NCBI GenBank assembly: GCA_029817715.1
Contig: JARUPY010000091.1
Span: forward strand, 2,370,501-2,434,500
Direction of reading: 5' to 3'
DNA: 64,000 nt
Origin: Melastoma dodecandrum
Taxonomy: Eukaryota > Streptophyta > Magnoliopsida > Myrtales > Melastomataceae
Positions within the stretch are counted from its first letter, which is position 1. The number at the start of each line of letters is the position of its first letter. Below the pieces are notes generated by a model. It saw only the letters and a program-made list of their open reading frames with translations, was not told the DNA's origin and searched no databases. Of this stretch, positions 47,789 through 57,050 are shown piece after piece. Both the position numbers and the translations under genes were made by a program.

Positions 47789-47897
47789 TGGGCGTCTCTC
47801 CCTGTTGCCCGCCACGAACGCCGGCGGCGCAGCTACGTTGCATGACCGTCGCCGCGGCCGCGCTTGACCGACTCGCCCGCGTACGCGACCACACGGC

Positions 47898-50800
47898 ATG
47901 CGCGCGCCGAATGTCCTCACCATCTCGCCCGCCCTGCCCTTCCTCGAGACCTTCGTCGCCGCCTTCCGCGCCGGCGAGATCGTGCCGGGCTTCGCACCCG
48001 GCGACGACCCGTTCGGCCTGGCCGACGCGACGATCTACGTGCCGACGCGCCGCGCCGCCCGGGCCCTGCGCGAGACCTTCCTGCGCACCGCGCGGGGCCC
48101 CTCGCTGCTGCCGCCGCGCATCCTGCCGCTCGGCGCCCTCGAGGCGACCGAGACCGAGCTGATCCTCGCCGAGCCGGACCCCGCCGCGGCCGGCCTGCCG
48201 CTGCCGCCGGCGGCGAGCCCGGTGTGGCGCCGGCTGCAGCTGGCCCAGCTCATCCAGGCCTGGGCGAAGGCGATCGGCGGCGCGCTCCGCTACGTCGATG
48301 CGGCGGGCCGCGAGGTCGTGGACGAGCAGGAGCGCTTCGCCGTCGCAACCTCGTCGATCGACGCCTTCGCGCTCGCCGGCGATCTCGCGGGCCTGATCGA
48401 CGAGATGCTGATCGAGGACGTCGAATGGGATGCGCTCGGCACGCTCGACATGGCGTCGTTCGACGACTACTGGCGCATCACCACGACCTTCCTGGGCATC
48501 GCCGTCGAGCGATGGCCCGAGATCCTCGCGCAGGCCGGGCTCGTCGATCCCGCCCGCCGGCAGATCGCGCTCGTCGACGCGCAGGCCCGCCAGCTGGCCG
48601 AGGGCCGCGCCCCCGTGGTGGCGATCGGCTCGACCGGCACCAATCGCGCCACCGCGCGCCTGCTCGCCGCGATCGCCCGCGCGCCGCAGGGAGCCGTCGT
48701 GCTGCCGGGGCTCGACCAGGACCTCGACGACCCGTCCTTCAAGCTCACGCTCGAGGAAGACGATGACGGCCGCGAGCCGAGCCACGGCCATCCGCAGTCC
48801 GCGCTCGCACGGCTGCTGCCGATCCTCGGGATCGATCGTGCCGGCGTGCGCGCCTTGGGCACGCCGGAGCCGGTGCGCGCGGCGCGCATGCGGCTCGTGA
48901 ACGAGGCGCTGCGCCCCGCCGACACGACCGACCTGTGGCGCGCGTTCCGCAGAAAGATGCCGCAGAAGGCGATGGCGGCGGCGCTCGCCGGCGTCACCTT
49001 GATCGAGGCCGCCGACGAGCGCGAGGAGGCGCTCTGCCTGGCCATCGCGCTGCGCGAGGTGCTCGAGACGCCGGGGCGCACCGCCGCGCTGATCACCCCC
49101 GACCGCGAGCTGGCGCGGCGTGTGCGCGGCGAGCTGCTGCGCTGGAACATCGAGATCGCCGACACCGGCGGCGAGCAGCTGGCGAGCCGGCCGCTCGGCG
49201 TGCTGGCGCGGCTCGTCGCGGCCGCCGCGGCGAGCGGGCTTGCCGCGCGCGACATGACGGCGCTGCTCGGCCACCCGCTGGCCGCGTTCGGTCGGCCGCG
49301 GGCGGAGGTGGCGCGGCTCGCCCGCGCGCTCGAGATCGGCGTGCTCCGCGTCGTGCAGCTCGACGGTCGCGCCAGCGCCGAGATCTTCGCCGAGGCGCGC
49401 GAGGCCGCCGCAGAGCCGACCGCGCATCCCGCGCAGAAGGCGATCCGCGACGACACTTGGGAGGCAATGGCCGTCCTGTGGGACGAGGTCGCCGCGAGCC
49501 TCGCGCCGCTGCGCTCCATCGAGGGAGAGCAGCCGCCGGATCGTTGGGTCGCGGCTCATCGCGCGGCGATGCTGTCGACGGCCGCGCCGGCTGATCCGAC
49601 AGAGACCGACAAGCTCGACGCGCTCTTCGACGCGCTGGCGGAGAGCGGATCGACGCTCGTGTTCGATGCCGTCGGCTACGGCATTCTCTTCGGCCGTCTC
49701 GCCGGCGAGATGCCGCTGGAGACGACCGAAAGTCCCCATCCCCGCCTCGCGATCTACGGTCTGCTCGAGGCGCGGCTGATCCCGGCCGACGTCGTTCTGC
49801 TCGGCGGCCTCGACGAGACGATCTGGCCGCCGCAGGCGCACAGCGACCCCTTCCTCAACCGCCCGATGCGCGCGGCCCTGGGCCTGTCCTCGCCGGAGCG
49901 GCGCATCGGTCAGACCGCGCACGATTTCGCGCAGGCGATGGGGCATCGGACCGTGATCATCTCGCGGGCGAAGAAGCGCGGCGGCGCGCCGACGGTCGCC
50001 TCGCGCTTCCTGCTGCGGCTCGCCGCGCTCGCCGACAAGGCGTGGCCCGCCGTCTGCGCGCGCGGCGCGGCCACCATCGAGCTGGCGCATGCGCTCGACC
50101 GGCCGCTGACCCGGCCGAAGCCCGCGACGCGGCCGTGCCCGAAGCCCGAGGTCGCGCTGCGGCCCACCAGGCTCAGCGTCACCCGGATCGAGACGCTGCG
50201 CCGCGATCCCTACGCGATCTTCGCCTCGCATGTGCTGCGCATCGCGCCGCTGCCGCAGATCGGCACCGGGATCGACTTCGGCGAGCTGGGCAGCCGCATG
50301 CACGACGCGCTGCATGCCTTCGCCGCGACGCCCGAGGCGCGGGGCACGGCGGACGCGCGTCACCGCAAGCTCGACGAAATCCTGAGAGCCGCCTTCGCGC
50401 AGGCGCTTCGCGACCCGAACTTCCGCGCCTTCCGCTGGACGAGCTTGCAGAAGGCCGCCGAGTTCTTCCTGAGCTTCGATGCCGGGCAACGCGAGCGCGC
50501 GCGCGAGATCATGACCGAGACGACCGGCCGGCTCGATCTGACGCTCGCCGACGGCTCCGCCTTCGTCCTTTCGGCGCGGGCCGACCGCGTCGATCTGCAT
50601 CGCGACGGCTCGGCGCTGCTCGTCGACTACAAGACCGGGCAGCCGCCGGGCCTGAACGAGGTCAAGGTCGGCTTCGCGCCGCAGCTGACGCTCGAAGCCG
50701 CCATCCTGCGCGGCGGCGGCTTCGGCCGCAGCCATTCCGGTCCGATCGCGGCGACCTACGTGAAGCTCGGCGGCCGCGACGGCGGCAGGCTCGTGCAGCT

Positions 50801-50996
50801 CAAGTTCAAGGACGTGACGTTCGACGAGGTCGTCGACCGGCATTTCGACGGCGCGCAGCGGCTCCTGTCCTCCTTCCGCAACGAGGAGACCGGCTATCCG
50901 TCGCGGCCGTTCCCGAAGTTCGCCAAGACCTACGGCGAGTACGACCATCTCGCTCGCGTGCGCGAATGGTCGCTGGCCGGGGAGGAGGAGGTTTGA
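47898..50996 (+). CDS. addB: Double-strand break repair protein AddB (alphaproteobacterial type)
   Basis: 1032 residues. AddB of alphaproteobacteria pairs with AddA in place of RecBCD. Visible: N-terminal inactive helicase-like part (DATIYVPTRRAARALRETFL), VLLGGLDETIWPPQAHSDPFLNRPMR, and the C-terminal PD-(D/E)XK nuclease core with DLHRDGSALLVDYKTGQPPGLNE (D-x-K). A DNA end enters the complex and is resected until Chi. It ends with TGA overlapping the addA start. Confidence 0.93.
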   Translation: MRAPNVLTISPALPFLETFVAAFRAGEIVPGFAPGDDPFGLADATIYVPTRRAARALRETFLRTARGPSLLPPRILPLGALEATETELILAEPDPAAAGLPLPPAASPVWRRLQLAQLIQAWAKAIGGALRYVDAAGREVVDEQERFAVATSSIDAFALAGDLAGLIDEMLIEDVEWDALGTLDMASFDDYWRITTTFLGIAVERWPEILAQAGLVDPARRQIALVDAQARQLAEGRAPVVAIGSTGTNRATARLLAAIARAPQGAVVLPGLDQDLDDPSFKLTLEEDDDGREPSHGHPQSALARLLPILGIDRAGVRALGTPEPVRAARMRLVNEALRPADTTDLWRAFRRKMPQKAMAAALAGVTLIEAADEREEALCLAIALREVLETPGRTAALITPDRELARRVRGELLRWNIEIADTGGEQLASRPLGVLARLVAAAAASGLAARDMTALLGHPLAAFGRPRAEVARLARALEIGVLRVVQLDGRASAEIFAEAREAAAEPTAHPAQKAIRDDTWEAMAVLWDEVAASLAPLRSIEGEQPPDRWVAAHRAAMLSTAAPADPTETDKLDALFDALAESGSTLVFDAVGYGILFGRLAGEMPLETTESPHPRLAIYGLLEARLIPADVVLLGGLDETIWPPQAHSDPFLNRPMRAALGLSSPERRIGQTAHDFAQAMGHRTVIISRAKKRGGAPTVASRFLLRLAALADKAWPAVCARGAATIELAHALDRPLTRPKPATRPCPKPEVALRPTRLSVTRIETLRRDPYAIFASHVLRIAPLPQIGTGIDFGELGSRMHDALHAFAATPEARGTADARHRKLDEILRAAFAQALRDPNFRAFRWTSLQKAAEFFLSFDAGQRERAREIMTETTGRLDLTLADGSAFVLSARADRVDLHRDGSALLVDYKTGQPPGLNEVKVGFAPQLTLEAAILRGGGFGRSHSGPIAATYVKLGGRDGGRLVQLKFKDVTFDEVVDRHFDGAQRLLSSFRNEETGYPSRPFPKFAKTYGEYDHLARVREWSLAGEEEV

Positions 50997-53900
50997 GCGC
51001 GCTCGTCATCCCACCGCACCTCACCGCGCGCCAGCACCTGGCGTCCGACCCCGAGCGCTCGATCTGGGTGTCGGCCAACGCCGGCTCCGGCAAGACGCAC
51101 GTGCTGACGCAGCGCGTGATGCGCCTTCTGCTGATGGGCGTGCCTCCCTCGAAGATCCTGTGCCTGACCTTCACCAAGGCGGCGGCGGCCGAGATGAGCG
51201 CGCGCGTCTTCCGCGAGCTGTCGAAGTGGACCGCGCTCGACGACGGCCCGCTGCGCGAGAAGATCGTCGAGACCGGTGCACCGGTCCCCGACGCCAAGGA
51301 CCTCGTGCTGGCGCGCCGGCTCTTCACGCGCACGGTCGAGACGCCGGGCGGCCTCAAGATCCAGACGATCCACGCCTTCTGCGAGCGGCTGCTGCATCTC
51401 TTTCCCTTCGAGGCCAACGTGCCGGCGCGCTTCGAGGTGGCGGACGACAAGCGCACCGAGGAGATGCTGTCGCTTGCCAGACACGCGGCGATCGCCGATG
51501 CGCAACGGCGCGGCGGTCCTCAGGCGGAGGCGCTGGCCACGCTGGCCGAGGCGGCCGGGTCGCTTGGCCTCGACCCCGTGCTCGGCGTGGCGATGCGCCT
51601 GCGCAAGGCGGCGAAGCGCGTCGAGCCCGACCCGCAACTAAAGCTCGCCGCGGCGCTCGGCGCCGGCAATCTGGTGAGCGTCGACGACGTCCACCGCGTG
51701 ATGATCGAGGGCATCGCGACGGCGCGGTGGCGCGAGATCGCAGCATATCTGGCGACCGGCTCGAGGAGCGACGTCGCGCGGGCCGCCGAGCTCGAGGAGC
51801 TGTTCGCCGCGCTCCGCAACGAGGCGAAGGGCGCCGATCTCGTGCCGCGCCTTCTCGGCATCTTCTTCACGCAGAAGGGCGAACGGCGCGGCTCGCTCAT
51901 GACAAAGGCGCTCGCCACCAAGCGTCCCGACATCCTCGCCGATCTCGAAGACGAGCAGACGCGCCTCCTCGCGCTGCGCGAGCAGCTGAAGGTCGCCGAA
52001 GCCATCGATCGCACGCAGGCGCTCGTCACCATCGTCGACGCGATCATCGACCGCTACGACGCGGCGAAGGGCGCGGCCGGCCTGCTCGACTTCGACGACC
52101 TCATCGATCGCACCCGCGGCCTGCTCGAGCGCTCCGACGCCGGCTGGGTGCTGCACAAGCTCGATTCCGGCATCGACCACGTGCTCGTCGACGAGGCGCA
52201 GGACACGAGCGAGGCGCAATGGAAGATCCTCGAGCGGCTCACCGACGATTTCGCGTCGGGTGCCGGCGCGCGACCCGCCTCGCGCAGCTTCTTCGTCGTC
52301 GGCGACGAGAAGCAGTCGATCTTCTCCTTCCAGGGCGCGGCGCCGCTGATGTTTGATGCGATGCGCTCGGATTTCGAGCGGCGCTTCAGGCAGGGCGGCG
52401 TGCCGTTCACGCGGGTCGCGCTCGCCGCCTCGTTCCGCTCGACGCCGGGCATCCTCGACGCGGTCGATACGATGTTCGAGCCCGACGCGCATCGCGACGG
52501 CCTCGTCGCCGCGAAGGGCGACTGGACCCCTCACGAGAGCCTGAAGCCGGCGTTGCCGAGCCTCGTCGAGATCTGGTCGCCGCTCGGCGCGAGCGAGACG
52601 ACGGACCCCGAGGACTGGAAGATCCCGCTCGACCTCGAGGCCGAGGACGACCCGGTGAGCAAGCTGGCCGATCGCGTCGCGCGCAAGATCAAGGCGCTGA
52701 CGGCGCCGGCGTCGGGCGAGCACGTGCACGACGCGCGCACCGGCCTGCGGCGCGAGATCTCGCCCGGCGACATCCTCGTGCTGGTGCGCACCCGCAACGC
52801 CTTCTTCGAAGCGGTGATCCGCGCGCTGAAGGCGCATGGCGTGCCGGTGGCCGGCGCCGACCGGCTCGACGTCGCCAACCACATCGCCGTGATGGACCTC
52901 GTCGCCGCCGGGCGCGCGGCGCTGCTGCCGCAGGACGACCTCTCGCTCGCCTGCGTGCTGAAGTCGCCGCTGTTCGGCTTCACCGACGACGACCTCCTGA
53001 CGCTGGCGCCGAACCGGAAAGGCCCGCTCGTCGCGGCGCTCGCGACCTCCGGCGACCCTCGCCACAAGGCGGCGCACGAGGCCATGACGCGCTGGGCCGC
53101 GCGAGCCGCGGGCGCGACGCCCTTCGCATTCTACGTCGAGCTGCTCGGCCGCGACGGCGGCCGCCTCAAGATGGAGTCGCGGCTCGGACCGGAGGCGCAC
53201 GACGCGATCGACGAGTTCCTGCGCCTCGCGCTCGAGCACGAGGCGGCGGCCGCGCCGTCGCTGACGAGCTTCCTTGCCGACGTCGAGGCGCTCGAATCCT
53301 CGATCAAGCGCGACATGGAAGGCCAGGGCGGCACCGTGCGCGTGATGACCGTGCATGCGGCGAAAGGGCTGGAGGCGAAGATCGTGTTCCTGCCCGACAC
53401 CTGCGCGACGCCGACCGCGCGGCTCGACCCCCCGGTCTTCGATCTCGCCGAGGACGGCGAGGCGCCGCTGCTGGTGTGGTCGCCGCGCGGCGGCGACGAT
53501 CCCGAGCCCGTCGCCGCGGCCCGCAGGCGCCAGCGCGAGGCGACGATGCGCGAGTACCGCAGGCTCCTCTACGTCGCGATGACGCGCGCCGAGGAACGTC
53601 TGTATCTCGCCGGCTTCTACAACATCCAAAACCCGCCGGGCGATTGCTGGCACGCGATGATCGAGGAGGCGTTCGGCGCCGCCGAGGCGGTGCCGGCCTT
53701 CTGGGACGAGGCGGAGTGCGTCCGCCGCATCCACCAGCCGGGCGCGCCCGCTGCCGGCGCGGCCCCGCGGGCGCTGCACGAACAGGGGCGCTTTCCGACG
53801 CCGCCGCCCTGGTTGAGCCGGCCCGTCGCGCCGGCGCCGGTGCCCGCTCCCCCGCAGCGGGCGACGCGCGTCGCCGCCGCGCCCTCGCCCGAGCGGCGCA

Positions 53901-54394
53901 AGGCCCTGGCGCGGGGCGAGGCGCTGCATCTCCTGCTGCAGGCGCTCCCCGCGCATCCGCCTGGCGAGCGAGAGGCCGCGGCGCACGCCCTCCTCGCCGC
54001 GCAGCCCACCCTGGCGCCCGAGCCCGAGCCCGAGCATGCCGGCCTCGTCGCCGAGGCGCTCGCGGTGATCGCGATGCCCGACCTGGCCCCATTGTTCGGC
54101 CCCGGCGCCCGCGCCGAGGTCGCCGTGCTCGGCCGCGTGCCGCAGGCGGACGGCAGCGAGGTCGAGGTCTCCGGCAAGGTCGACCGCCTCGTCGTCACGC
54201 CCGACGCCGTCCTCGTCGCCGACTTCAAGAGCGGCCCGGTCCCCGCCGTCGTCCCCGCCGACTATCGTCGTCAGATGCAGCTCTACCGAAGCGTCCTCGC
54301 GCCGCTCTGGCCGGAGCGGCCGCTGCGCCTGCTGCTCGTCTGGACCAGCGTGCCGCGCGTGATCGACCTCGCCGCCGAGGCCCCCTCAAGTTGA
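50993..54394 (+). CDS. addA: Double-strand break repair helicase-nuclease AddA
   Basis: 1133 residues from TTG 50993, which has GGAGGAGGAGG immediately in front and overlaps the addB stop. UvrD-type helicase: Walker A SANAGSGKTHVLTQRV, LCLTFTKAAAAEMSARV, Walker B HVLVDEAQDTSEAQW, SFFVVGDEKQSIFSFQGA, ALAASFRSTPGILDAV, VRVMTVHAAKGLEAKIVFLPD, RRLLYVAMTRAEERLYLAG. C-terminal nuclease motif VLVADFKSG. Together with AddB it processes DNA breaks for RecA loading. The trxA gene often next to addA is absent. Confidence 0.95.
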   Translation: MSALVIPPHLTARQHLASDPERSIWVSANAGSGKTHVLTQRVMRLLLMGVPPSKILCLTFTKAAAAEMSARVFRELSKWTALDDGPLREKIVETGAPVPDAKDLVLARRLFTRTVETPGGLKIQTIHAFCERLLHLFPFEANVPARFEVADDKRTEEMLSLARHAAIADAQRRGGPQAEALATLAEAAGSLGLDPVLGVAMRLRKAAKRVEPDPQLKLAAALGAGNLVSVDDVHRVMIEGIATARWREIAAYLATGSRSDVARAAELEELFAALRNEAKGADLVPRLLGIFFTQKGERRGSLMTKALATKRPDILADLEDEQTRLLALREQLKVAEAIDRTQALVTIVDAIIDRYDAAKGAAGLLDFDDLIDRTRGLLERSDAGWVLHKLDSGIDHVLVDEAQDTSEAQWKILERLTDDFASGAGARPASRSFFVVGDEKQSIFSFQGAAPLMFDAMRSDFERRFRQGGVPFTRVALAASFRSTPGILDAVDTMFEPDAHRDGLVAAKGDWTPHESLKPALPSLVEIWSPLGASETTDPEDWKIPLDLEAEDDPVSKLADRVARKIKALTAPASGEHVHDARTGLRREISPGDILVLVRTRNAFFEAVIRALKAHGVPVAGADRLDVANHIAVMDLVAAGRAALLPQDDLSLACVLKSPLFGFTDDDLLTLAPNRKGPLVAALATSGDPRHKAAHEAMTRWAARAAGATPFAFYVELLGRDGGRLKMESRLGPEAHDAIDEFLRLALEHEAAAAPSLTSFLADVEALESSIKRDMEGQGGTVRVMTVHAAKGLEAKIVFLPDTCATPTARLDPPVFDLAEDGEAPLLVWSPRGGDDPEPVAAARRRQREATMREYRRLLYVAMTRAEERLYLAGFYNIQNPPGDCWHAMIEEAFGAAEAVPAFWDEAECVRRIHQPGAPAAGAAPRALHEQGRFPTPPPWLSRPVAPAPVPAPPQRATRVAAAPSPERRKALARGEALHLLLQALPAHPPGEREAAAHALLAAQPTLAPEPEPEHAGLVAEALAVIAMPDLAPLFGPGARAEVAVLGRVPQADGSEVEVSGKVDRLVVTPDAVLVADFKSGPVPAVVPADYRRQMQLYRSVLAPLWPERPLRLLLVWTSVPRVIDLAAEAPSS

Positions 54395-54458
54395 CGGCGC
54401 CGCCCCTTTCGGAGGATAGCTAGTGACGGCTCGGCCCGCGCCGAACCCGCTTGCGCCC

Positions 54459-54461
54459 GCA

Positions 54462-54495
<34 letters not shown>

Positions 54496-54535
54496 AAGGC
54501 AGAGGTCACAGGTTCGAATCCTGTCGGGTGCGCCA
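54459..54535 (+). tRNA. tRNA-Arg (anticodon CCG)
   Basis: Acceptor GCACCCG pairs perfectly with CGGGTGC; D arm GCTC-AGCTGGATA-GAGC; anticodon stem CTGCC/GGCAG with loop CTCCGAA (anticodon CCG); T arm ACAGG-TTCGAAT-CCTGT; discriminator G and encoded CCA at 54533-54535. It reads CGG. It marks the boundary between conserved genes and a lower-density region, so its 3' end is a likely integration site; no repeat of its 3' end is seen inside the window. Confidence 0.97.
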
Positions 54536-54711
54536 GCAAATTCAACGGCTTACGATATGGGAGGTTGGGCGAGCGCAAAGCCGAGGAAGCTCGGGGGAAG
54601 CTGACGCGATCTCGAATGCGTAGTATCCCGCTGGCGTCCTTACGGGCACCCAGCTGACGCGTATTAGGCCGAGTGTGCCCCTGCCAGAGGCCCTGAGTGC
54701 CCCGATATGCA

Positions 54712-54737
54712 AAGCCCCCGACTGAAGCCGGGGGCTT
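54712..54737. terminator. Hairpin terminator, GC-rich with A/T flanks
   Basis: AAGCCCCCG pairs with CGGGGGCTT (9 bp) around ACTGAAGC. On the minus strand it is followed by TTTGCATATC, a short T-tract, so it best serves the leftward transcript of the small peptide and membrane-protein genes. It may also stop rightward readthrough from the tRNA. Confidence 0.7.
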
Positions 54738-54763
54738 AAGGTTATCGCGTTATTTCCGCGCCG

Positions 54764-54838
54764 TTACGGCATGTGCATGTCATCCCTCTTCGCCGCGTGC
54801 ATGCCGTACTTCTTCGCCTTGTCAGTGACCATATGCAT
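54764..54838 (-). CDS. Met/His-rich 24-residue peptide
   Basis: ATG 54838 to TAA 54764-54766. The upstream AAGGAG with eight-base spacing is one of the better ribosome sites in the island. The peptide starts MHMVTDKAKKYGMHAAK and ends DDMHMP: five Met and four His in 24 residues, with MHM at both ends, a composition suited to binding Cu or Zn. It starts 16 bases after the membrane-protein stop and is followed by a terminator, so the two form an operon. Function unknown. Confidence 0.5.
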   Translation of the reverse strand: MHMVTDKAKKYGMHAAKRDDMHMP

Positions 54839-54854
54839 TGGACTTCTCCTTGGG

Positions 54855-55529
54855 CTAAGCGGTTGTGGCACCGGCGGAGAAGGTCGGCGGCTGACGTGAA
54901 GCCATAGCAACGGCGGCGAGCGCCGTGCCCGCGAAGCCCACGATCATGCCGACCTTGCCGAGGTGATTGAGCGTCGGGTAGGTCTGTTCGGGCACCCAGT
55001 AGAGGAGGTCGCTGAAGCTCCATAGGAGGATCGGCAGTTGCATGTAGATCGCCGACTTCCGGGACGCCGCGAACCGCTTCGCGAAGCCGATGGCGAGGAC
55101 GCCGCCCGCCAAGAGGCAGCCGCCGGAATCTGCAGCGGCATAGAGCCAGAAGCTGTCGTCGTGGCCGTGCGCGAGGTAGACTACGATCTGCGTGAGGACG
55201 TTGACGACCAGGCTCGCCTTGATGTGGAAGCTATGGCCGCCGAGCACGCCCTGGCCGCCCATCAGCCGGAAGCCGACCCAAGCCGTGATGTAGCTGTCGA
55301 CGCCGCTGAGCAGGATGTCGGCGATGTCGATGAACTTCTGATCGGTGTTGTGCTGGTGGCCCAGCCACGACTCGATGGTCGCGGTCATCATCATGCCGGT
55401 GACGACCAGGAGACCCATAAGCCAGTCGGTGTTGTCGTCTCGCCAGACGGCCGCGATGGCGAGAGCGAGAAACGCCAGGACCTGGACCGTAAGGGAGAGG
55501 AAAGTTGCGATGGTGGCGAAATCATCCAT
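54855..55529 (-). CDS. Polytopic membrane protein, about seven helices, unknown family
   Basis: 224 residues from ATG 55529 (MDDFATIATFLSLTVQ); AGGGG lies about ten bases upstream. Roughly seven hydrophobic segments: 4-28, 34-55, 66-92, 100-122, 128-152, 160-180, 188-210. A loop with HQHNTDQ and another with HGHDDS could bind metal, in line with the Met/His-rich peptide just downstream. Family not recognised. A 9-bp inverted repeat lies in the promoter region. Gene neighbours on the left are the tRNA and on the right unassigned sequence. Confidence 0.7.
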   Translation of the reverse strand: MDDFATIATFLSLTVQVLAFLALAIAAVWRDDNTDWLMGLLVVTGMMMTATIESWLGHQHNTDQKFIDIADILLSGVDSYITAWVGFRLMGGQGVLGGHSFHIKASLVVNVLTQIVVYLAHGHDDSFWLYAAADSGGCLLAGGVLAIGFAKRFAASRKSAIYMQLPILLWSFSDLLYWVPEQTYPTLNHLGKVGMIVGFAGTALAAVAMASRQPPTFSAGATTA

Positions 55530-56246
55530 TTCGTAGCACCCCTGCTCGGCAGTCACGCAGAGGCTACTATACCTCCGTCTGCCAAGCTTCGTTTCCACAA
55601 AAGTATAGTAGGCCGCACTTAGTTCCCATCAACTCTTATCGATTTTCGAGCTGGATATACCGCGCTTTGGTGTGGAAATACTCTGACAATTAAACTTATG
55701 TTTGAGTTTACCTGCGTCTCGGCATGGCCGGAACGTTGGGACGTCACGCGCGGTGCCGCATCCACCTGTTCGGGGTGATTCGCCTCGCGTTCTTTCGATC
55801 TGGGAATGCAACCGTAGCCGCACAAGACTTGGCCTTTACCGTGCGCGATCCCCTTGGCGCGACGGGTTTTGGCGCTGACGATGGCAAGAATGGATTCGGC
55901 ATCACCGCGCCACCTTCAACCTCCGCTTCACTCCTGGTTCCGGCTCATCGGGCGGCTTCGGGCTCATCACGTCCGAAATGGAGGCGCCGCAGCGCTCGTA
56001 GAGGTTCAAGCGCCGATGATCCCGGAGCTTGCAGGCTGCCGCCAGCGCCTCGATAAGGTACGGCAGGGTGATCTTGAAGCGGTAGCGATCTGCAAGCGTG
56101 CGAGGCAATACGAGCCGGCACAGGGCAGCGGAAAAATGCTAGTAGAACGACCGCGTACGCCGATAGCCGCAAAGGCAACTTAGTCATAACTTCTTGGTGG
56201 CCGCCCGGCACGCATTTTAGGGCGAAGCGCACCGAGAGATTTGAAG
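55530..56246. other. 717-base stretch, promoter region and probable decayed sequence
   Basis: 55530-55720 is clearly AT-rich and holds the promoter/operator of the membrane-protein gene. From 55720 to 56240 several short frames exist but none has a ribosome site, a recognised domain and natural composition. One minus-strand frame (55902-56108, PRTLADRYRFKITLPYLIEA...) looks protein-like and may be a gene remnant, but I cannot name it. Confidence 0.45.
55564..55611. promoter_or_regulatory. Inverted repeat CTACTATAC...GTATAGTAG upstream of membrane protein
   Basis: Two perfect 9-base arms (55564-55572 and 55603-55611) face each other with 30 bases between, 35-82 bases before the ATG at 55529. 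The arms are spaced by about four helical turns and the position is right for operator binding by a regulator of the membrane-protein operon. Confidence 0.35.
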
Positions 56247-57050
56247 ATGGGCGGTAGCCAGAGCATGAAACAGGCGCTGGCGTTTTTGTTGGGCTGTCTC
56301 GCGGGCTTTGCCGCGAGGCGATCGCCGCGTGTGCAGGCGCGCTCGGAAGAGGCCACCCCTTTACGACATGACGCCGCCTTGATGGCGGGGACCGCGTTTG
56401 ATGCAAGGGGTAGTGCGGAATACGCGAGACATCGAGATCAGGAGGAGAGCTACTGGAGATGGACGAAGCTTACGTCGTTGATTGCCGCAGGCGGCGCGGT
56501 ACTGGCCGCGCTTTTTGCTGGAGGGGCATATCGCGAAGCGCAGCGGCAAGCTGAAGCTGGCATCGAAGCCAATAGACCTTGGCTGTTGCTTGAGAGCTTG
56601 CGCTTGGAAAAGGCTAATGTAGGCGATGCAGCAATTTCCGTTGACCTTGCTTTCACCGTTAAAAATATTGGACATTCTCCGGCAAAGGAAGTCTATATTG
56701 TTGCTCGCCTAGGACTTCCATTTTCCGGCGAGTCGTGGGTTGAGGAACAAGAATACTGTCTGTCGAGTGATCCTGCATCTGTAACGGAGCAGCACGCATT
56801 CATAGTAGTTCCTGGCGATGTCAAGCAGAAGAGAGGACTAACCGAAGTCACGTATGACAAGCTTGACGGCTACACAGATGCTGTCCCCCTGCGGGTGCTG
56901 GGATGCATCTACTACACCGGTAGCGATGGCCAGGTGCGACATACGGGCTTCATTTATCGTGTCGAGCCCAACATACGCCGCAACTTGAAAGGAGAGACGA
57001 GCGGAGTGAGGGCGGTAGAAGACGCGCTCTCAAGTGCCTACGCTGATTAG
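56247..57050 (+). CDS. Single-helix hypothetical protein, C-terminus possibly altered by IS
   Basis: 267 residues from ATG 56247 (MGGSQSMKQALAFLLG); ATG 56265 is an alternative. An N-terminal hydrophobic stretch and a second helix (SLIAAGGAVLAALFAGGAY, about 75-95) anchor a C-terminal beta-rich domain with EANRPWLLLESLRLEK, AFTVKNIGHSPAKEVYIVARL and CIYYTGSDGQVRHTGFIYRV, a pattern seen in many unnamed membrane-linked proteins. Codon use is less GC-biased than core genes. Its TAG stop (57048-57050) is in the 4-base flank of the IS481 element, so the natural C-terminus may be lost. Confidence 0.65.
   Translation: MGGSQSMKQALAFLLGCLAGFAARRSPRVQARSEEATPLRHDAALMAGTAFDARGSAEYARHRDQEESYWRWTKLTSLIAAGGAVLAALFAGGAYREAQRQAEAGIEANRPWLLLESLRLEKANVGDAAISVDLAFTVKNIGHSPAKEVYIVARLGLPFSGESWVEEQEYCLSSDPASVTEQHAFIVVPGDVKQKRGLTEVTYDKLDGYTDAVPLRVLGCIYYTGSDGQVRHTGFIYRVEPNIRRNLKGETSGVRAVEDALSSAYAD

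Noticed and set aside
47313..50948. Very long antisense frame on the minus strand opposite addB
   Set aside because: It is a by-product of GC-rich codon bias; addB itself has family motifs and a linked start to addA, while the antisense product is Arg/Leu/Gly-rich with no domain.
54536..54711. Integrase or direct repeat just after tRNA-Arg
   Set aside because: No integrase frame and no second copy of the tRNA 3' end were found in the window; the other boundary would have to lie beyond it.
55902..56108. Minus-strand 68-residue frame PRTLADRYRFKITLPYLIEA...
   Set aside because: Composition is protein-like but there is no ribosome site, start codon is weak, and no family can be named; kept only as a possible remnant.
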